DNA of 64,000 nucleotides from Polynucleobacter necessarius (GTDB taxonomy: Bacteria; Pseudomonadota; Gammaproteobacteria; Burkholderiales; Burkholderiaceae). The translations under genes were made by a program, and so were the position numbers. The stretch is from the NCBI RefSeq assembly GCF_900095215.1, contig NZ_LT606949.1, positions 488,284 through 552,283 on the forward strand. The letters are read 5' to 3'. Under the pieces are notes generated by a model, which saw only the letters and a list, made by a program, of their open reading frames with translations, was not told the origin of the DNA and ran no database searches. How positions within the stretch are numbered: position 1 is the stretch's first letter; each line of letters opens with the position of its first letter. This document shows positions 10,045-20,541 of the stretch, piece after piece.

Positions 10045-10817
10045 TGGATTCAAAAAACGCTTCTCGCTTTACAGTTTTGATCATGAATGTTCACAAAGGT
10101 TTATCACCTTTGCATCGACACTCAACAATTTATCAATTGCGCCAGAAAATGCGCAGCCATTATCCTGATCTACTTTTCTTACAAGAGTTGCAGCAGGAGC
10201 ATCGGGGTAGGTCGATGCGTTTTGATCAATGGCCACTGACAGAGCTAACACACTTTCTTTCCGAGGATTTTTGGCAGCACTGGCATTATGGAAAAAATGC
10301 CAAGTATCGTGATGGGCATCATGGTAATGCGCTTCTTTCTAAGCACCCTCAGCAAAAGGGTAACAACTACGATATATCTGCGTATCGCTTTGAGAGTCGC
10401 GGGCTGCTGCACAGCATTACAAGACTAGATGGCGTAGATACGCCCATCCATTGTTTTTGTGTACATTTAGCGTTTTTTGAGCGTGGCCGGGAGCGACAGT
10501 TGGAGGCTATTATTGGGCACATTCAACATTTGGCTCAAGATGGACATACGATCGTCGCTGGAGACTTTAACAAGAGTTTGCTGATTGACAAACGAATTGC
10601 AATCTTTGGTTCAGTTAACTTTGACCAACGCAGCTTGCGTCTTAATTTTGAAATCAGTCTGATTGTGTATAACGTTGATTTTTGCGCCAAACTTGGGAAG
10701 TTGATTGAGTCATACTTGGCTCAATCGGATTATGTCGATCCGCAAGCCTGGACGAAGAGGCCAACATGGCGTCGCTACCTTGAGAATGCTGCACACCTCA
10801 CTTCGCCACTGCTTTAA
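10044..10817 (+). pseudogene. In-frame chimera: YbhP-like EEP hydrolase joined to cardiolipin synthase B C terminus
   Basis: One 257-codon open frame made of two families. Residues 1-~175 are an endonuclease/exonuclease/phosphatase (YbhP-like) domain with MNVHKGLS, LQE, GNALLSK, VHL and ending at AGDFN. From KSLLIDKR onward it is the C-terminal phospholipase-D domain of ClsB, with GSVNFDQRSLRLNFE. In E. coli ybhP and clsB (ybhO) are adjacent in this order, so a deletion of roughly 1 kb or more that joined neighbours is the simplest origin (inference). The join removes the last EEP catalytic His motif and the His of the second HKD motif, and the first HKD motif is absent, so neither activity should remain. 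Confidence 0.8.
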
Positions 10818-11998
10818 ATTGCCCCGCTAGCTCGCATATTGGCGATATCAGACTCCTCTAATCCCAATTCTTTCAGGATCGCATTCGTGTGCTCTCCGAC
10901 TGCGGGTATGGGATCCATGCGATAGTCATAACTATCATTTAAGCCGGGCGGTAGTAGGGCGGCGATAGCGCCATTAGGGCTATCCACTTCAGTCCAACGA
11001 TTTCGGGCTTTCAGTTGTTCATGCTTCCAAAGGCCTTCCATGTCGTTGAGATGGGCGTTCGCGATCTGAGCTTTTTCCAATCTTGCGATTCATTGCTCGG
11101 AAGTCAGTTGAATAAAGCAACTATTAATAATTTCTAGAAGTTCGGCGCGTTTTTCATTGCGCTTAAAGTTGCGATCAAAGCGCTCGTCTTTGGCGAGATT
11201 TGGATTCTCTAATACAAGCTCGCAAAACTGCACCCATGCACGCTCATTTTGAAGCCCCAGCATGACAGTTTTGCTATCGTCCGCTTTAAAGGGGCCATAC
11301 GGATAAATGGTTGCATGAGAAGCGTCATTTCTCGGTGGAGGTTCCGCCCCCTTGTAGGCGTAATACATGGGCAAGCTCATCCATTCACCAAGAGATTCGA
11401 GCATGGAGATGTCGATCACTGAGCCTTTGCTGGTTTTCCCTCTTGGCAAAAGGGCAGCTAAGATGTTGGTATAGGCGTACATGCAGGCCGCAATATCAGC
11501 AATCGAATTGCCCGCTTTGCTCGGTGTTTCCGGAGTTCTGGTAACCGATAAAAATCCAGTCTCACTCTGAACCAAAAGGTCATAGGCTTTTTTATCGCGA
11601 TACGGACCATTATTACCGTAGCCAGAGATATCGCAGAGAATCAGTTTTGGATTCTCTTTTTGCAATACTTCCGCAGTCAGTCCCATGCGAGCCGCCGCGC
11701 CTGGCGCTAGATTTTGTACCAGCACATCCGCTGTCTTTAATAGCTCCTTCAGTGTGGCAATCGCAGCTGGCTGCTTTAGATCTAAGGTCAAACTCTCTTT
11801 AGATCGATTTACCCATACGAAGTGAGAGCAAAGTCCGTCAACCTGCGTGTCGTATCCTCTAGCCAAGTCGCCTCCATCGGGCCTCTCCACCTTAATAACG
11901 CGCGCTCCAAAATCGGCTAACTGGCGCGTGCAAAAAGGTGCCGAAATGGCATGTTCTAAAGAAACAACGGTAATGCTATCTAATTGGCGAACACTCAT
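10814..11998 (-). pseudogene. CaiB/BaiF CoA-transferase, premature stop
   Basis: A ~395-residue class III CoA-transferase, which moves CoA between carboxylic acids. Start at 11998 (MSVRQLDSITVVSLEHAISAPF); the family's nucleotide-binding and dimer segments DFGARVIKVERPDGGD, NRSKESLTLDLK and YDLLVQSETG are present. TGA at 11090-11092 interrupts the same frame about 90 residues before the natural end. The catalytic Asp region (near YDLLVQ) lies before the stop, but the lost C terminus includes interface residues. It lies just downstream of the intact acyl-CoA dehydrogenase on the same strand and probably formed one operon with it. Confidence 0.85.
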
Positions 11999-12014
11999 AT
12001 TGATCTCGATTAGA

Positions 12015-13184
12015 TTAGAAAGAACGTGGGAGGCCGAGGATGCGCTCGGCAACACAGGAGTAAATCAACTTTGTCGAGATTGGCGCTACTTGATAGAGGC
12101 GAGTCTCGCGGAACTTACGCTCAACATCGTATTCATTGGCAAAGCCAAAGCCACCATGAGTCTGCAAACATACGTTCGCCGCTTCCCAAGAAGCTTTCGC
12201 CGCCAAATACTTGGCCATATTGGCTTCGGCACCGCAAGGCTCTTTCGCATCAAAGAGATTACAAGCCTGAAAGCGCATCAGGTTGGCTGCTTCAGTTTCA
12301 ATATAGGAATCTGCAATTGGAAACTGAATGCCTTGGTTTTTGCCAATAGGACGATCAAACACCACACGCTCATTAGCGTAGCGACGGGCTTTATCGACAA
12401 ACCAGTAGGCATCGCCAATACACTCGGCGGCGATCAGGGTGCGCTCTGTATTAAGGCCGTCGAGGATGTACTTAAAGCCTTTGCCTTCCTCACCGATCAG
12501 ATTTTCAGCAGGAATTTCTAGGTTATCGAAGAATACTTCATTGGTTTCATGGTTGACCATATTGGCAATAGGCTGGATATCCATACCCTTGCCAATGGCT
12601 TCTTTCGGATCAACGATAAATATCGACATGCCTTCGGATTTTGTAGTCACTTCGGCCAGTGGAGTAGTGCGCGCCAGGAGAATCATCAAATCAGAATGCT
12701 GAATGCGAGAGATCCAGACCTTTTGTCCGTTTACGACATACTTGTCACCTTTTTTCACTGCGGTTGTCTTGAGCTTGGTAGTTTCGGTTCCGGTAGTTGG
12801 CTCAGTTACCGCCATCGTTTGTAAACGAAATTCGTCAGTAGCTATCTTTGGTAGATAAAGTTTCTTTTGAGCATCAGAGCCATGACGCAATAAGGTACCC
12901 ATGTTGTACATCTGACCATGACAAGATCCGGCGTTGCCGCAAGAGAAGTTGATTGCTTCCATGATCACCGAGGCTTCAGCCAAACCAAGACCTGAGCCGC
13001 CGTATTCTTCAGGGATCAGGGCGGCTAACCAGCCTGCTTGCGCCATTGCATCGACAAATGCTTCGGGATAACTGCGCTCATGGTCAATCTTTTGCCAATA
13101 AGCGGAATCAAAGCTTCCGCAAAGATCGCGCAAAGCCTCGCGTATATCTTGGTATTGGTCTGGCTTTGGAATAGGGTGATTCAT
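12015..13184 (-). CDS. Acyl-CoA dehydrogenase
   Basis: A complete 389-residue flavoprotein of the acyl-CoA dehydrogenase family, oxidising acyl-CoA to enoyl-CoA with electrons passed to ETF. Visible features are the N-terminal helical domain (IPEEYGGSGLG near 55), the FAD segment MAVTEPTTGTET near 125, YVVNGQKVWIS near 148, and the C-terminal QTHGGFGFANEYDVERKFRE near 345. The usual C-terminal EG(T/S) catalytic segment reads QVAP, so the base may sit in the NTERTLIAAE segment (inference). It is one of few intact enzymes in this part and sits directly upstream of a broken CaiB-type transferase, so its substrate supply is unclear. Confidence 0.88.
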   Translation of the reverse strand: MNHPIPKPDQYQDIREALRDLCGSFDSAYWQKIDHERSYPEAFVDAMAQAGWLAALIPEEYGGSGLGLAEASVIMEAINFSCGNAGSCHGQMYNMGTLLRHGSDAQKKLYLPKIATDEFRLQTMAVTEPTTGTETTKLKTTAVKKGDKYVVNGQKVWISRIQHSDLMILLARTTPLAEVTTKSEGMSIFIVDPKEAIGKGMDIQPIANMVNHETNEVFFDNLEIPAENLIGEEGKGFKYILDGLNTERTLIAAECIGDAYWFVDKARRYANERVVFDRPIGKNQGIQFPIADSYIETEAANLMRFQACNLFDAKEPCGAEANMAKYLAAKASWEAANVCLQTHGGFGFANEYDVERKFRETRLYQVAPISTKLIYSCVAERILGLPRSF

Positions 13185-13338
13185 GAAGGTCTCGATTTAT
13201 AGGTTTTATGGTTTATTTACTGACAGAGCCATTGGTTTAAGCAAGATTTAACAATATTGGATATTGACTAAAACAAGGCAAAATAGTCCTCATGAGACTC
13301 AAGATTATTTGCTCCAATACCCTAGGAGGTGTTTTTGA

Positions 13339-13842
13339 ATGGATGGTGTCTTCGAGCATTTTTTTAGCTGGTTTGGAATGCCTTCAGTGGGCTTGCCTGC
13401 AGTCTTTGTTAGCGCGTTTATTTCCGCGACCTTAATTCCGGCTGGTTCAGAGCCAATTCTGTTTGGTTATGTCACTCTAAATCCCCATTTATTTTGGGTC
13501 GCAATAGCCGTTGCCACAATCGGTAATACATTCGGCGGTATGTTGAATTGGTGGCTTGGAGTGTTGGCGCGCAATAGTTTTAAATCCATGGATGAGCCAA
13601 GAGACAGTCGTTTAAAGCGCTGGCTGGGAGATTGGGGTCCCAAGTTGTTGCTGTTTTCCTGGCTGCCAGGATTTGGCGATCCCTTATGTTTGGCTGCTGG
13701 ATGGTTGAAACTTCCCTGGCAGCCATGCCTTATTTACATGTTTATAGGTAAATTATTGCGTTTTGTTACGCTCACCTCGCTTCTGGGCTTAGTCCCCGAT
13801 AGTTTTTGGCATCAACTGGGACACTGGTTGCACATCATCTAA
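13339..13842 (+). CDS. YqaA-family (DedA-like) inner membrane protein
   Basis: A 167-residue membrane protein with about four hydrophobic segments and the VTxxNxxGGMxNWWLG motif and WLPGFGDP loop characteristic of the YqaA subgroup of the SNARE-associated/DedA superfamily. A ribosome binding site (aggaggt) lies 7-13 bases before the ATG. The 3' end overlaps the last codon of livF, which is on the other strand, by four bases. DedA-like proteins have been linked to lipid scrambling and membrane homeostasis; the precise role of YqaA is not known to me. No lesion is seen. Confidence 0.8.
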   Translation: MDGVFEHFFSWFGMPSVGLPAVFVSAFISATLIPAGSEPILFGYVTLNPHLFWVAIAVATIGNTFGGMLNWWLGVLARNSFKSMDEPRDSRLKRWLGDWGPKLLLFSWLPGFGDPLCLAAGWLKLPWQPCLIYMFIGKLLRFVTLTSLLGLVPDSFWHQLGHWLHII

Positions 13843-14541
13843 ACCGCGCAATACTTTTGCTGAATCTCATCATTATTCAAGAGGTTCTGAGCGGTGTCAT
13901 GAAACACAATCTCACCTTGATCCAGAATATAGGCTCTGTCGGAGATTTTCAAAGCCTGCTGTACGTTTTGCTCGACCAAAAGAATCGTGAGGCCTTGCTG
14001 TTTTAATTTGGCAAACAACTCAAACATTTCATCCACTAAGACTGGCATGATGCCTTCTGAGGGCTCATCCAGCAGAATGACCTTAGGCTTGCCAATCATG
14101 GCTCTAGCAATCGCTAGCATTTGCTGCTCCCTGCCTGACAGAGAGGTGCCATCTTGATGAAGGCGTTCTTTCAGCCTGGGAAAAATTTCGGCAATTTCAT
14201 CAACTAGTGCACTCATACCGCCTGAGTTCTTCTTGGCGATCACGCCAAGTTCTAGGTTTTCCTTAACGGTTAGCCCTGGGACAATCCGGCGATCTTCTGG
14301 TACATAAGCTAGTTCCAAATGAAAGCGTTCATGAGCAGGCAAATCCAAAAACGAGATGCCATCAATTGCGGCTTTACCTTGACGCTTGGATAGTAGACCC
14401 ATTAATGAGCGTAGGGTGGTTTTTGCCTGCGCCATTGCGACCCATCAAGGTGACAATTTCGCCTTTATTGACTTGAAGCGATACTCCTTGCAATACATGA
14501 CTGCGGTCATACCAAGCGTTTAAATTGTCTACACGCAACAT
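13839..14541 (-). pseudogene. livF: Branched-chain amino acid-type ABC ATPase LivF, frameshifted in Walker A
   Basis: Start at 14541 (MLRVDNLNAWYDRSHVLQG). The frame breaks inside the P-loop: the run of five A near 14425 has one base too many, so GRNGAGK is followed by out-of-frame codons. The remaining ~195 residues continue in the next frame with LSGREQQMLAIARAM, LLDEPSEG and LLVEQN, normal for LivF. Last gene of the livKHMGF operon as read on the minus strand. All five liv genes here carry separate lesions. Confidence 0.9.
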
Positions 14542-14555
14542 AGTTTGCTTGCCGT

Positions 14556-15310
14556 TTAACCTTGACCAAGGTACACGCGACGTACCTCGGCATTATTTTG
14601 AATTTCTTCTGGTGTACCTTCTGCTAAAAATTCACCATGGTGCAAAACGATGATGCGCTTGCAAAGACCCATAATGAGCTTCATTTTGTGCTCGACCAAA
14701 ATGACTGCCCGTTCATTTGCTAAAGTTCGTATGAGCTCCATCATGACTAAGTCTCTTCTGGAGACATTCCGGCTGTAGGCTCATCCAGTAAAAGCAGGCT
14801 AGGATTACAGGCTAACGCCATTGCAATTTCGAGAGCGCGCTGCTGTCCGTGGGTCAAGTCGCCTGTCTTTTTGTTGCGCAAGTGCTCAAGATTCACTCGA
14901 TGAAGCAGCTCATCGGCAATCTCAATAGGCTTAGGATAACTTTGCGCATTGCGCAGAAAGTTATGGCGGGTGGTTTCCATTTGAGCGGCAACACGAACAT
15001 TCTCATGAACGCTTAATTGCTTAAAGACGTTGGTAATCCGAAAGCTTTTGGAAATTCCGATGGGAGCAAACGCATGTTGCTGCATGCCAGTAATGTCTTT
15101 ACCATTAAATAGTATTTGTCCGCTGGATGGGGGAAAGGCACCACTTAAGACATTGAAGAAGGTGCTCTTATCAGCGCCATTGGGTCCGATAATTGCGGTT
15201 AACGTTCCAGGCATAAAGCTAGTAGATACATTTTGCAGAGCCTTGAACTTACCAAAGCTCTTACTGACGTTACGCGCTTCAAGAATGGGGGTTGTAGTTG
15301 CGCTACTCAT
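14556..15310 (-). pseudogene. livG: Branched-chain amino acid-type ABC ATPase LivG, frameshifted
   Basis: LivG-type ATPase of ~250 residues. The first frame ends at 14747 just after Walker B (LLLLDEPTAGMSPEET); the last 62 residues, with ILVEHKMKLIM, follow in another frame, so one small indel near 14750 is inferred. Walker A reads GPNGADKST: the invariant Gly before Lys is Asp, a second disabling change. The LTHGQQRALEIAMAL signature is still good. It overlaps the end of livM by one base. Confidence 0.9.
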
Positions 15311-16272
15311 TATTTTGAATCCTGATTAATTTGTAGATTGCTCAGAATAGTTCCCCAGATTCCCTTGTGGAAGAACAGCACAAAGAACATGAAAACCAAG
15401 CCAACGACGGCCATCCAGTGTTTGGTAAAGGTAGTTATGACATCTTCTAAATAGAGCATGACCGCTGCGCCAATGAAAGGGCCAAAGAAGGTGCCCATGC
15501 CGCCCAGAATACTCATCATGACCGCTTGTCATGCTTGCAAGTAGTGCAGAGAGTCGATTGGAACGATGGAGAGGTGCAGGGCGCGTAATGAACCAGCTAA
15601 GCCGCAAATGGCTTCTGCAAAAACAACTACCAATAGTTTGTTGGTGCGAGCCACATTAAATCCACAAGCTGCCGCACGCTTTTCATTTTCGCGAATCGCC
15701 TCCATTACTGCGCCTAAAGGAGAGTGTAGGATGCGTGAGATTAGCCAGATCGCAATCACTACGAAGAAGAGAATGACGTAGTACTTCACTAGGGGATTTA
15801 AAAAATCAATTGGAATACCTAGGATGGTGAATTCACCCACTCTCACGCCGCGCAAACCATTCTCACCGCCTGTAAGGCTTTCCGCTTTATAGAAGATGTA
15901 ATACACAATTTGACCAAGAGCCAATGTCACCATTGAGAAATAGATCCCGCGAGTGCGAATGGACAAGTAACCAATAATAAGGCCGCCAATGGCTGCACCT
16001 ACGATACCCGTGAGAATGGCGATTCCCCAAGGTATGCCGTAATGAACGATGGCAATACCGGTGAGGTAGCTGCCAATACCTAAAAAGGCTGCATGACCAA
16101 AGGAGAGGAGTCCCATATAGCCAAATAACGAGTTAAAGCCCATAGCGAATAAACCAAAGATCAAAATATTGATCGCCAGAGCTTCGTACGGCACGATGAA
16201 TGGAAAGATTGCTAAAAATAGCGTGCTAGCTAGTACGCGATGACGTGCACTGAGTTGAAATAATGAGTCCAT
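15310..16272 (-). pseudogene. livM: Branched-chain amino acid-type ABC permease LivM, premature stop
   Basis: Membrane permease of ~320 residues with many hydrophobic helices and the conserved cytoplasmic loop AIRENEKRAAACGFN. TGA at 15529-15531, in the segment that should run HYLQA-x-QAVMMSILGGMG, cuts it about 70 residues early; the rest of the frame is open to 15310 and ends with normal C-terminal sequence. Only the one stop was seen. It lies 14 bases after livH. Confidence 0.88.
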
Positions 16273-16286
16273 AGATATACGGAGTC

Positions 16287-17172
16287 TTAGCCCATCGCTC
16301 CTGCTTTACCAAATAAACCTTGTGGGCGAATTAATAACGCTACGGCCATCAATACAAAGATAGATAACTCTGCCAAGTCGGGGAAGAAGAGTGAGGTCAT
16401 GCTGTAGACCACGCCTACTAGTAAGCCGGCAATAACAACTCCAACAGGTGAGCCCATGCCGCCAACCACAGTCACCAAAAATGATTCAGCCAAAATAGGA
16501 ATACCCATTTCTGGATTTACGGATCTCGTTGGTGAAGCAAGTATTCCTGATAGGCCGGCAATTGCGCAGCCTAGGCCGAAGACCAGTAGCCAAACCTTAG
16601 CAATATCAATACCCAAGACCTTCACGATTTCTTGATCGGCTGCACCCGCTTTAATCATTAGGCCATAACGGGGTTTTTTGAATAAAGAACCACACGCCTA
16701 AGATAATTACAGCGGTAGCGGCTATTAGGAATAAGCGGTATTTCGGGAAGTATCCAATACCGACATTCACCGTTCCAGTACGGCCTTCCGGAGTCGCTGA
16801 AGGCAATCCTTCAATACCAAAGGTAATGCGCATGACCTCAATCAATACATAGGAGAGGCCAAAGGTGAGTAGTAGCGGGTAATCCAGTCCGAGACCATAT
16901 AAAGGCCGTACTAACAAGAGCTCGGTTAAAAGGCCGATTGCTCCCGCAAACAATGGAGTTAGCACTAGGCTAAACCAAGAACTTCCAGTAATGCCCAAGA
17001 AGTAAACACCTAAAAAAGCGCCCACCATAAAAAATGCGCCATGGGTAAAGTTCACCACATTGAGCATACAAAAAATCAGACATAAGCCCATGGCGAGAAG
17101 TGCGTAAATGCTACCTAAGGCGATGCCCGTAAGCAGCTGCATGCAAAGAAGTTCAAATGTAATACTGGTCAT
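16287..17172 (-). pseudogene. livH: Branched-chain amino acid-type ABC permease LivH, frameshifted
   Basis: Permease of ~295 residues. The first frame ends at 16651; an extra C in a CCCC run near 16672 explains the shift, since removing it restores FFIQKTRYGLMIKAGAADQE and joins the two halves. The C-terminal half keeps the LivH core (LSGILASPTRSVNPEMG, VVGGMGSPVG). First permease gene after the substrate-binding protein gene. Confidence 0.9.
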
Positions 17173-17259
17173 AAATATACTCAGAAAATAACTCCCCTAA
17201 ACCTAATAAGGGAGGGGGTGGATCGGGGTGAATTTATCATCCACTCTGAAATTTTTGGA

Positions 17260-17960
17260 TTAAGCTTTGTGGCCTAGTTCTGCGCAAGAGCGCATGTTTT
17301 TCTCGGTTGTGGGCTCAATCGTTAACATATTGAAGACGTCATACTTGTCTTTCATATTTTTCGATTTCGACTCTACGATGATCACGGTTTGGACTGCTTG
17401 GTGGTCACACTTACGGTAGTGCTCGGGACCCTTGTACCAGTCGTATTGCGCGGGATAGCATAGCGTGACACAGCACCAGCAGTCATAGTTGGATTAAGCG
17501 CTTCGTGGAATGTATAGACGCTCCAGTCTTTCGCGTCGTTAATCGCATCAGACTGGCTAATGGAGTTGAAGAGAACCTTACGCTCTTTACATACCGCGTT
17601 GATTGAGAGTTGTGTCGCTGCGGAAAGCGAGCCCACAACAAAGTTCACTTTGTCTTTCTCAATCAATTCCAATGTACGAGTTGCCGCTTCGCCTGGATTT
17701 AACTTGTCGTCGCGCACTAACAATTCCGCTTTGCGTTCGTTAAAACCACAAGCATCATTCAATTCTTTAATAGCCAACTCCGCAGCATTTACCTGGTCCT
17801 GGGCTTCGGCGGAGAATGGGCCGGTTAACGGTGTCGGAAAGTCAATCTTGATCGTGTCAGCTTGAGCATGCGCAACGTTTAACCATAGTGGAGTGCTTGC
17901 TGCGGCAGCTCCACCAATCAACATCTTGCGTCTCGTTTGATTCGTTACTTTTTGTTTCAT
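17260..17960 (-). pseudogene. Liv-type substrate-binding protein with large internal deletion
   Basis: Starts at 17960 with a Tat-like signal (QTRRKMLIGGAAAAS) and a normal N-terminal periplasmic lobe to about AVSRYAIPR near 17455. The sequence then jumps to the C-terminal end of the family (YDWYKGPEHYRKCDHQ, continuing to ELGHKA and TAA at 17260) in a different frame. A typical LivK-type receptor is ~400 residues; about 150 in the middle are gone. The deletion removes the hinge and most of the second lobe, so ligand binding is lost. It probably fed the adjacent LivHMGF proteins; the ligand, likely an aromatic or amide compound rather than an amino acid, is unknown. Confidence 0.85.
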
Positions 17961-18012
17961 GGTTGTCTCCTCCCTATAAAACTTTGTTAAATAAGAATGC
18001 TTTTTATTTTTT

Positions 18013-19274
18013 TTAAATCTTAACTGAATGCGCCTTTTCATGTGCGTATTCAGGTACTGCTTTCCCTTGAGCTAATAGATCGCTAATATCAATTGCGGTT
18101 TCCACCATCACAGTATCGACATTTCTTTTAAGCTTCTCGTGCTCTCTATTGCCCTTGCTGCCCTGAGCTTGCATATAGCGCCCCAAATACTGTGCTCTAG
18201 CAACCACTTGCTGACCAAGCTTGAGGCGTTCCTCGCTATAAGTATGTAAAGCTTCTGGTGTGGCGCCAAGTGCTGCAATATGCTTTGCAATCACCATCGC
18301 TTCGTCACCCGCTTTTGTGACGCCCATGCCAACATGAGGTCTACCAACAAAGGCAGCGTCGCCCATTCAATGCGATTCGCCCAAAAACAATTTGTTCGGC
18401 TCTAACGTCATAAATTACTTGCAAGAATGGCGCCGCAGTTTTCTCCAGTATTTTCGCGTATTGGGGCGCCAATATCTCTTGCGCTACTTTTCGCATGTGA
18501 GCAATGTGTTTCCAGGAAACCTTGAGTGGGGGAATGCCGGTAGGGTAGTAATGACCATCGTCGTCAGTCAAAAGGCTGACCAGGTCCTCATGTTTCGAAG
18601 CGGGTCGATACCAAACAAAGTTGTAGCGACGCTTCACGGGGCGAGTGTCATTGCCTTAGCCTGCCACTGGGTAGCCCAGCATTTGTTCTCCGTTAGGTAG
18701 GCAAAAACCAAAGCGATTAAATAGCGTCTTCAGTGTGTAAGTGGATAAACAAGCTTCATCGCACACGCCACGCTATATAGCCGGCATATTCAGGTTGAAT
18801 TTGTGGGGCTACTTGGGCTCTTACTGCAGAACGTATGCCGTCAGAGGCAATCAAGATCTCGGCATCATATTGGCTGCCATCCTCACATAGCACTTGTACG
18901 CTATTTGGATCTTGAGTAACTGTTTTGACTGTTTTGCCTTGAAGATAGCGTGCGCCTGGAAAGCTTTCCTTCAGCATGTGATACAGACGACTCCAAGATG
19001 TAAGCACTTGAAGTAACTCCCTTTCCCCCAGACTTTGGCCGTCAGCACCTAAAGTCATACGCTTGGTAACGGCTACACCCAGGGTTTCATCGACAGTAAC
19101 GCCGGCGGCACGGAGTGCTTCAGCTAAGGCGTCATGCGTCACAATACCCGCGCCACGGCCATCCAAGAATCCAGTTGTCTTCTCAAGCAGGGTGACGTCA
19201 TGTCCTTGTCACAGCAAAATATTCGCCGCAAACAAGCCGCCAAGAGAGCCGCCAATAGCCAGGATTTTTGCCAT
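18013..19274 (-). pseudogene. FAD-dependent monooxygenase (hydroxylase), multiply broken
   Basis: Start at 19274 with the FAD motif IGGSLGGLFAANILL. Lesions on the path: TGA at 19209-19211 (codon 22), a frameshift near 18765, TAA at 18656-18658, and a frameshift near 18370 before the GDAAFVGRPHVGMGVTKAGDEA segment that binds FAD ribitol. The overall ~410-residue layout matches class A aromatic hydroxylases (PHBH fold, UbiH-like). With the neighbouring VOC protein, CO-dehydrogenase-like genes and liv transporter it points to a lost pathway for an aromatic or heterocyclic substrate (inference). It is among the most damaged genes here. Confidence 0.85.
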
Positions 19275-19283
19275 CAATCGCTC

Positions 19284-19741
19284 CTATGCTGCCTTGGCGT
19301 CCAGAGCCGTTTTTTCTTCAGCCGTGTAGTTTAGTTCAATAACGACACCATTGGGATCATCTAGAAATATTTTGTGAAGCTTTAAAACTGGTACTGTGCG
19401 TTCGCGATAAGGAATCTTGAGCTCTTTTAAAAGCGCAATTTTTTCCTCAAGCCCATTTGCGAAGAAGGCGATGTGATCTACCGCGCCGGATCCATGTAGA
19501 GAGCTAGGAGCACGATCTCCAAAATATTTCTTAAGTCCGCTAGGATCATTTTATCGATGGCAATTAAGTGCAGCACTGCGTTTGCCAAGCTGCTTTCATC
19601 ACCGTTATAGAGCCAGACCCCTGGAAATGGAAATTCTGGCCTTGGACCAACAGTTAAGCCTAATACCTTGCTAAAAAATTCAGTGGTTTTTTCGATTTCC
19701 AGACTGCGAATGGAACAGTGATTTAGGCTTAAGTTAGACAT
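19284..19741 (-). pseudogene. VOC-family (glyoxalase/dioxygenase-like) protein, frameshifted
   Basis: Start at 19741 (MSNLSLNHCSIRSLEIEKTTEFF), a ~150-residue vicinal-oxygen-chelate protein with two beta-alpha-beta-beta-beta modules. The frame breaks near 19553, where a run of A is one short of what keeps KNDPSGLKKYFG in frame. The second half continues with GAVDHIAFFANG and DPNGVVIELNY, which carries the family's metal-ligand Glu, ending at TAG 19284. Likely substrate: the product of the neighbouring monooxygenase (inference). Confidence 0.85.
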
Positions 19742-19755
19742 GATGATCCTTTGAA

Positions 19756-20448
19756 TTAAGCGAATAATGATTTTGCGGAATGGAGGTAAGACTGCACTCG
19801 ATCACGAATGATTTCTTGTTCTGTATTGTGGCTTTCAGCGCCATATATGGCTTGGCCATAGATCCAACGGCGTATGCCGATGTAAAAGATGCCGCCATGT
19901 AAGCCCATTAAAAATTCAAGCTCGCGTTGCGTTGGTTTGGAGGTATCCGCTCTGCCGCAATACTTGCGTGTTTAGCGAATAAGTCTCGGCAATAAACGCG
20001 TACGCAAAAGCTCAAAGAAGCGATCGCTAATTGAGTGATCACTTAAGCCAGAGAAAATCAGGATGCGAACAAAGTCATAAGCCAATACTGTGTTGGAATA
20101 GTCCAGGTAAAATGCATTGAATTTTTCTTCGGGTGTCAGTGATTCGTCATCCAGCAACTCTTCCCATTCTGGTTTCCAGCGAGATTCAAAAACTTCTTTG
20201 TAGACTTCTTGAATCAAAGCATCTTTAGTGTGGAAGTAGTGATAGAGCAGGGTATGGGTGATTTCCAGCTCTTTAGATAAATTTCTGAGTTGGTCATCAA
20301 TGCCATTTCTGGCAAAGAATTGAATGGCGCTATCGAGGATTTGACGCTTACGTTCGGCTGTGCCCATTCGCTTTCTGGTTGGCATTGATCCGCCTGCTGA
20401 AATTTCAGCATTATTTTCGCTGGAAACGTGATCTTTAGTAAAACGCAT
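19756..20448 (-). pseudogene. TetR-family regulator, premature TAA
   Basis: Helix-turn-helix regulator of ~200-230 residues with the TetR N-terminal segment RKRQILDSAIQFFARNG and HTLLYHYFHTKDALIQEV. Translation could start at 20448 or at the internal ATG near 20388. TAA at 19972-19974 (probably once GAA) cuts the last ~70 residues of the ligand-binding domain; the frame is otherwise open to 19756. Divergent from the coxG-like gene, with a candidate operator between them. It may have controlled both arms of this catabolic island. Confidence 0.85.
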
Positions 20449-20477
20449 GGGTTCTCAGAGTTGATCCGAATTTGGAC

Positions 20478-20509
20478 TTATTGACCAAAAGTTAAAAATT
20501 GGTAGATAA
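20478..20509. promoter_or_regulatory. Candidate TetR operator (inverted repeat)
   Basis: Two 11-base arms, TTATTGACCAA and TTGGTAGATAA, with a 10-base A-rich spacer; they pair as an inverted repeat at 9 of 11 positions. The site lies between the divergent TetR and coxG-like genes. Binding is inferred from position and symmetry only. Confidence 0.45.
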
Positions 20510-20541
20510 GACTCTATTCGTACAAACCCCAAGGAGATCGT

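Noticed and set aside
11847..12521. 224-codon plus-strand open frame opposite the acyl-CoA dehydrogenase and CaiB genes
   Set aside because: It is antisense to two well-recognised genes and has no family features.
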